The notes under the pieces: model-generated
Told to the model about the DNA's origin: nothing
What the model saw: the letters and a program-made list of their open reading frames with translations, nothing else
Database searches by the model: none
Origin: Sulfuricurvum sp. PD_MW2
GTDB lineage: Bacteria > Campylobacterota > Campylobacteria > Campylobacterales > Sulfurimonadaceae
DNA: 52,203 nt
Assembly: GCF_002633015.1 (NCBI RefSeq)
Contig: NZ_NSIU01000014.1
Coordinates: 1 to 52,203 of the forward strand
Direction of reading: 5' to 3'
Position numbers and translations under genes: made by a program
Shown: positions 51,051 through 52,203 of the stretch, in pieces
Layout: each line of letters opens with the position of its first letter
Position numbering within the stretch: position 1 is the first letter of the stretch

Positions 51051-52203
51051 ATGAATTTCCTTAATAAATCTGTTATAAACAGAGTACTTTTCAGTACATT
51101 AATCTCAATATTTGTCGGTATGTCAATTTTGGCATATATGGCATCATCAAAAACGTATGATGCACTCAATGAGGCAGATGAAAAATCGATTCAAAATGAG
51201 TTAACACTTATTTTAGGTACGATTAAAACATTTAACAGTGTTGCAAAATCATCTGCAGATCAATTGGGAGGGACTTTTTCCGGAATTATTGGAAGCAATG
51301 TTGTGGTTGACCCTTCGAGAACAGTAAAAGTCGGTGAATTTGACACCCCGCTCCTTACAGCCAATGGAGAAGTTATAAATTTGAACTTTGAAAAAGTTGA
51401 TCGCTTTTTAGCATTAACGAAAGGTTCAGTTGCAACTGTGTTTGTCAAACAAGGGAATGATTTTATCCGTATCAGTACCAGTCTTAAAAAAGAAGATGGC
51501 TCACGTGCTATAGGAACTAAACTAGATGTAGCTCATCCAGGGTATAAGAAAGTCCTTAACGGGGAAGAGTATGTAGGTAAGGCCAAGCTTTTCGGCAAAG
51601 ATTATATGACCAAATATATTCCGATAAAACATAATGGTACTGTTATCGGTATATTGTTTATTGGTTTTGATATTACAGCTGAGTTGGAAAAGCTGATGAA
51701 AAATATTGAAAGTATCAAAATCGGAAAAACAGGATACTACTACATTGTAGACTCAAAAGAGGGCGATACTCAGGGGACATTTTTATATCACCCTACATTG
51801 AAAGGCAAAAATAATTTAGAGACCAAAGATGTCAACGGCTTTGAATTTGTCAAAGATATGATCGCTAAAAAGAATGGAGTTATTACCTACAATCTAGAAG
51901 AAGGAACTAAATTTTCTGCTTTTCAAGAATTTGATGAATGGCATTGGCTAGTTGTCGGAGGAACATATGTTGATGAAATTGAAGAAAAAGGTAATGATAT
52001 CCGAAATTTGATTTTACTCATTTCAATTATTTTATTGGCTTTGGTTTCAGTTGTGATTTATGGTCTTCTTAAAAAAGCATTATCGCCATTGAATGCTATC
52101 CAAACCGGCCTCCTCTCATTCTTCCGCTTCCTGAATCGCGAGAGCACAAAAGCAGAGCTGATCGATCTAAAATCAGAAGATGAGTTCGGGCAAATGGCAA
52201 AAG
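51051..52203 (+). CDS. methyl-accepting chemotaxis protein, N-terminal part
   Basis: 384 residues are visible and the frame is still open at the window edge. A membrane segment (about 9-31) is followed by a double Cache sensor, of the Cache_3-Cache_2 type (VIGILFIGFDITAELEKLMK; GKTGYYYIVDS; EFDEWHWLVVGGTYVDEI). A second membrane segment (about 320-340) leads into a HAMP domain (from about 345). The signalling domain is outside the window. The ligand is unknown. AAGGAG lies 10 bases before the ATG, longer than ideal. Confidence 0.85.
   Translation, partial: MNFLNKSVINRVLFSTLISIFVGMSILAYMASSKTYDALNEADEKSIQNELTLILGTIKTFNSVAKSSADQLGGTFSGIIGSNVVVDPSRTVKVGEFDTPLLTANGEVINLNFEKVDRFLALTKGSVATVFVKQGNDFIRISTSLKKEDGSRAIGTKLDVAHPGYKKVLNGEEYVGKAKLFGKDYMTKYIPIKHNGTVIGILFIGFDITAELEKLMKNIESIKIGKTGYYYIVDSKEGDTQGTFLYHPTLKGKNNLETKDVNGFEFVKDMIAKKNGVITYNLEEGTKFSAFQEFDEWHWLVVGGTYVDEIEEKGNDIRNLILLISIILLALVSVVIYGLLKKALSPLNAIQTGLLSFFRFLNRESTKAELIDLKSEDEFGQMAK

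Noticed and set aside
1-52203. CRISPR array, insertion sequence or prophage
   Set aside because: No regularly spaced repeats, no transposase or integrase gene and no phage structural gene were seen anywhere in the window.

Overview
The window is a stretch of bacterial chromosome that looks like a sulfur-oxidising member of the Campylobacterota, most like Sulfuricurvum or Sulfurimonas. I infer this from gene content, gene order and protein style (mraY-murD next to gpmI, an unlinked acpP-fabF-accA run, -10 boxes of TATAAT type without clear -35 boxes, many signalling proteins). No rRNA, CRISPR array, insertion sequence or prophage is visible.

Layout. 1-1060 is an AT-rich accessory end with two hypothetical genes, lying against the 3' end of a tRNA-Phe gene. 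1201-13016 is core metabolism: cell-wall synthesis (murD, mraY), glycolysis (gpmI), fatty-acid synthesis (fabG, acpP, fabF, accA), a DnaQ-like exonuclease with trpF and rpe, then a two-gene signalling unit (HDOD protein plus a STAS/receiver-like/CheX fusion) and rpmB. 13154-24465 holds argJ, prs, lepA, a ComF-like protein, an AsmA-like protein with a DASS anion transporter, grpE-dnaK without hrcA, and proA with a lone ABC ATPase. 25021-30468 is a leftward run: ctpA-purC-purS-purQ-(BatD/SH3-like)-plsC, plus small S4 and RRM RNA-binding proteins. 30633-37084 carries a PAS-GGDEF-EAL protein, a tightly overlapped rightward operon (ABC-F, FAH-like protein, DUF1653, SUI1) and a membrane GGDEF protein.

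The most coherent accessory region is 38689-47734, a metal-homeostasis block. It has three efflux genes (MntP, an SO_0444-type permease, a DmeF-like CDF pump), an RcnR-like regulator with a G/C-tract operator, and an iron-uptake regulon. The iron genes are a 24-codon small ORF, hemP, a DUF2325 protein, ferritin, a TonB-dependent siderophore receptor, a PiuC-type dioxygenase, exbB, exbD and tonB. Two nearly identical Fur-box/promoter modules (41751 and 43028) tie these together. A putative alternative-hairpin attenuator separates the receptor from piuC-exbBD-tonB.

The right end has a polysaccharide deacetylase, a c-type-haem (CxxCH) sensor joined to a degenerate GGDEF and an intact EAL domain, a small lipoprotein, a striking 14-bp inverted repeat, and the start of a Cache-domain chemoreceptor that runs off the window. 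Several downstream co-directional core genes are separated by arrays of small hairpins, and several promoters share an extended sequence downstream of the -10 box. Both patterns are reported as findings.
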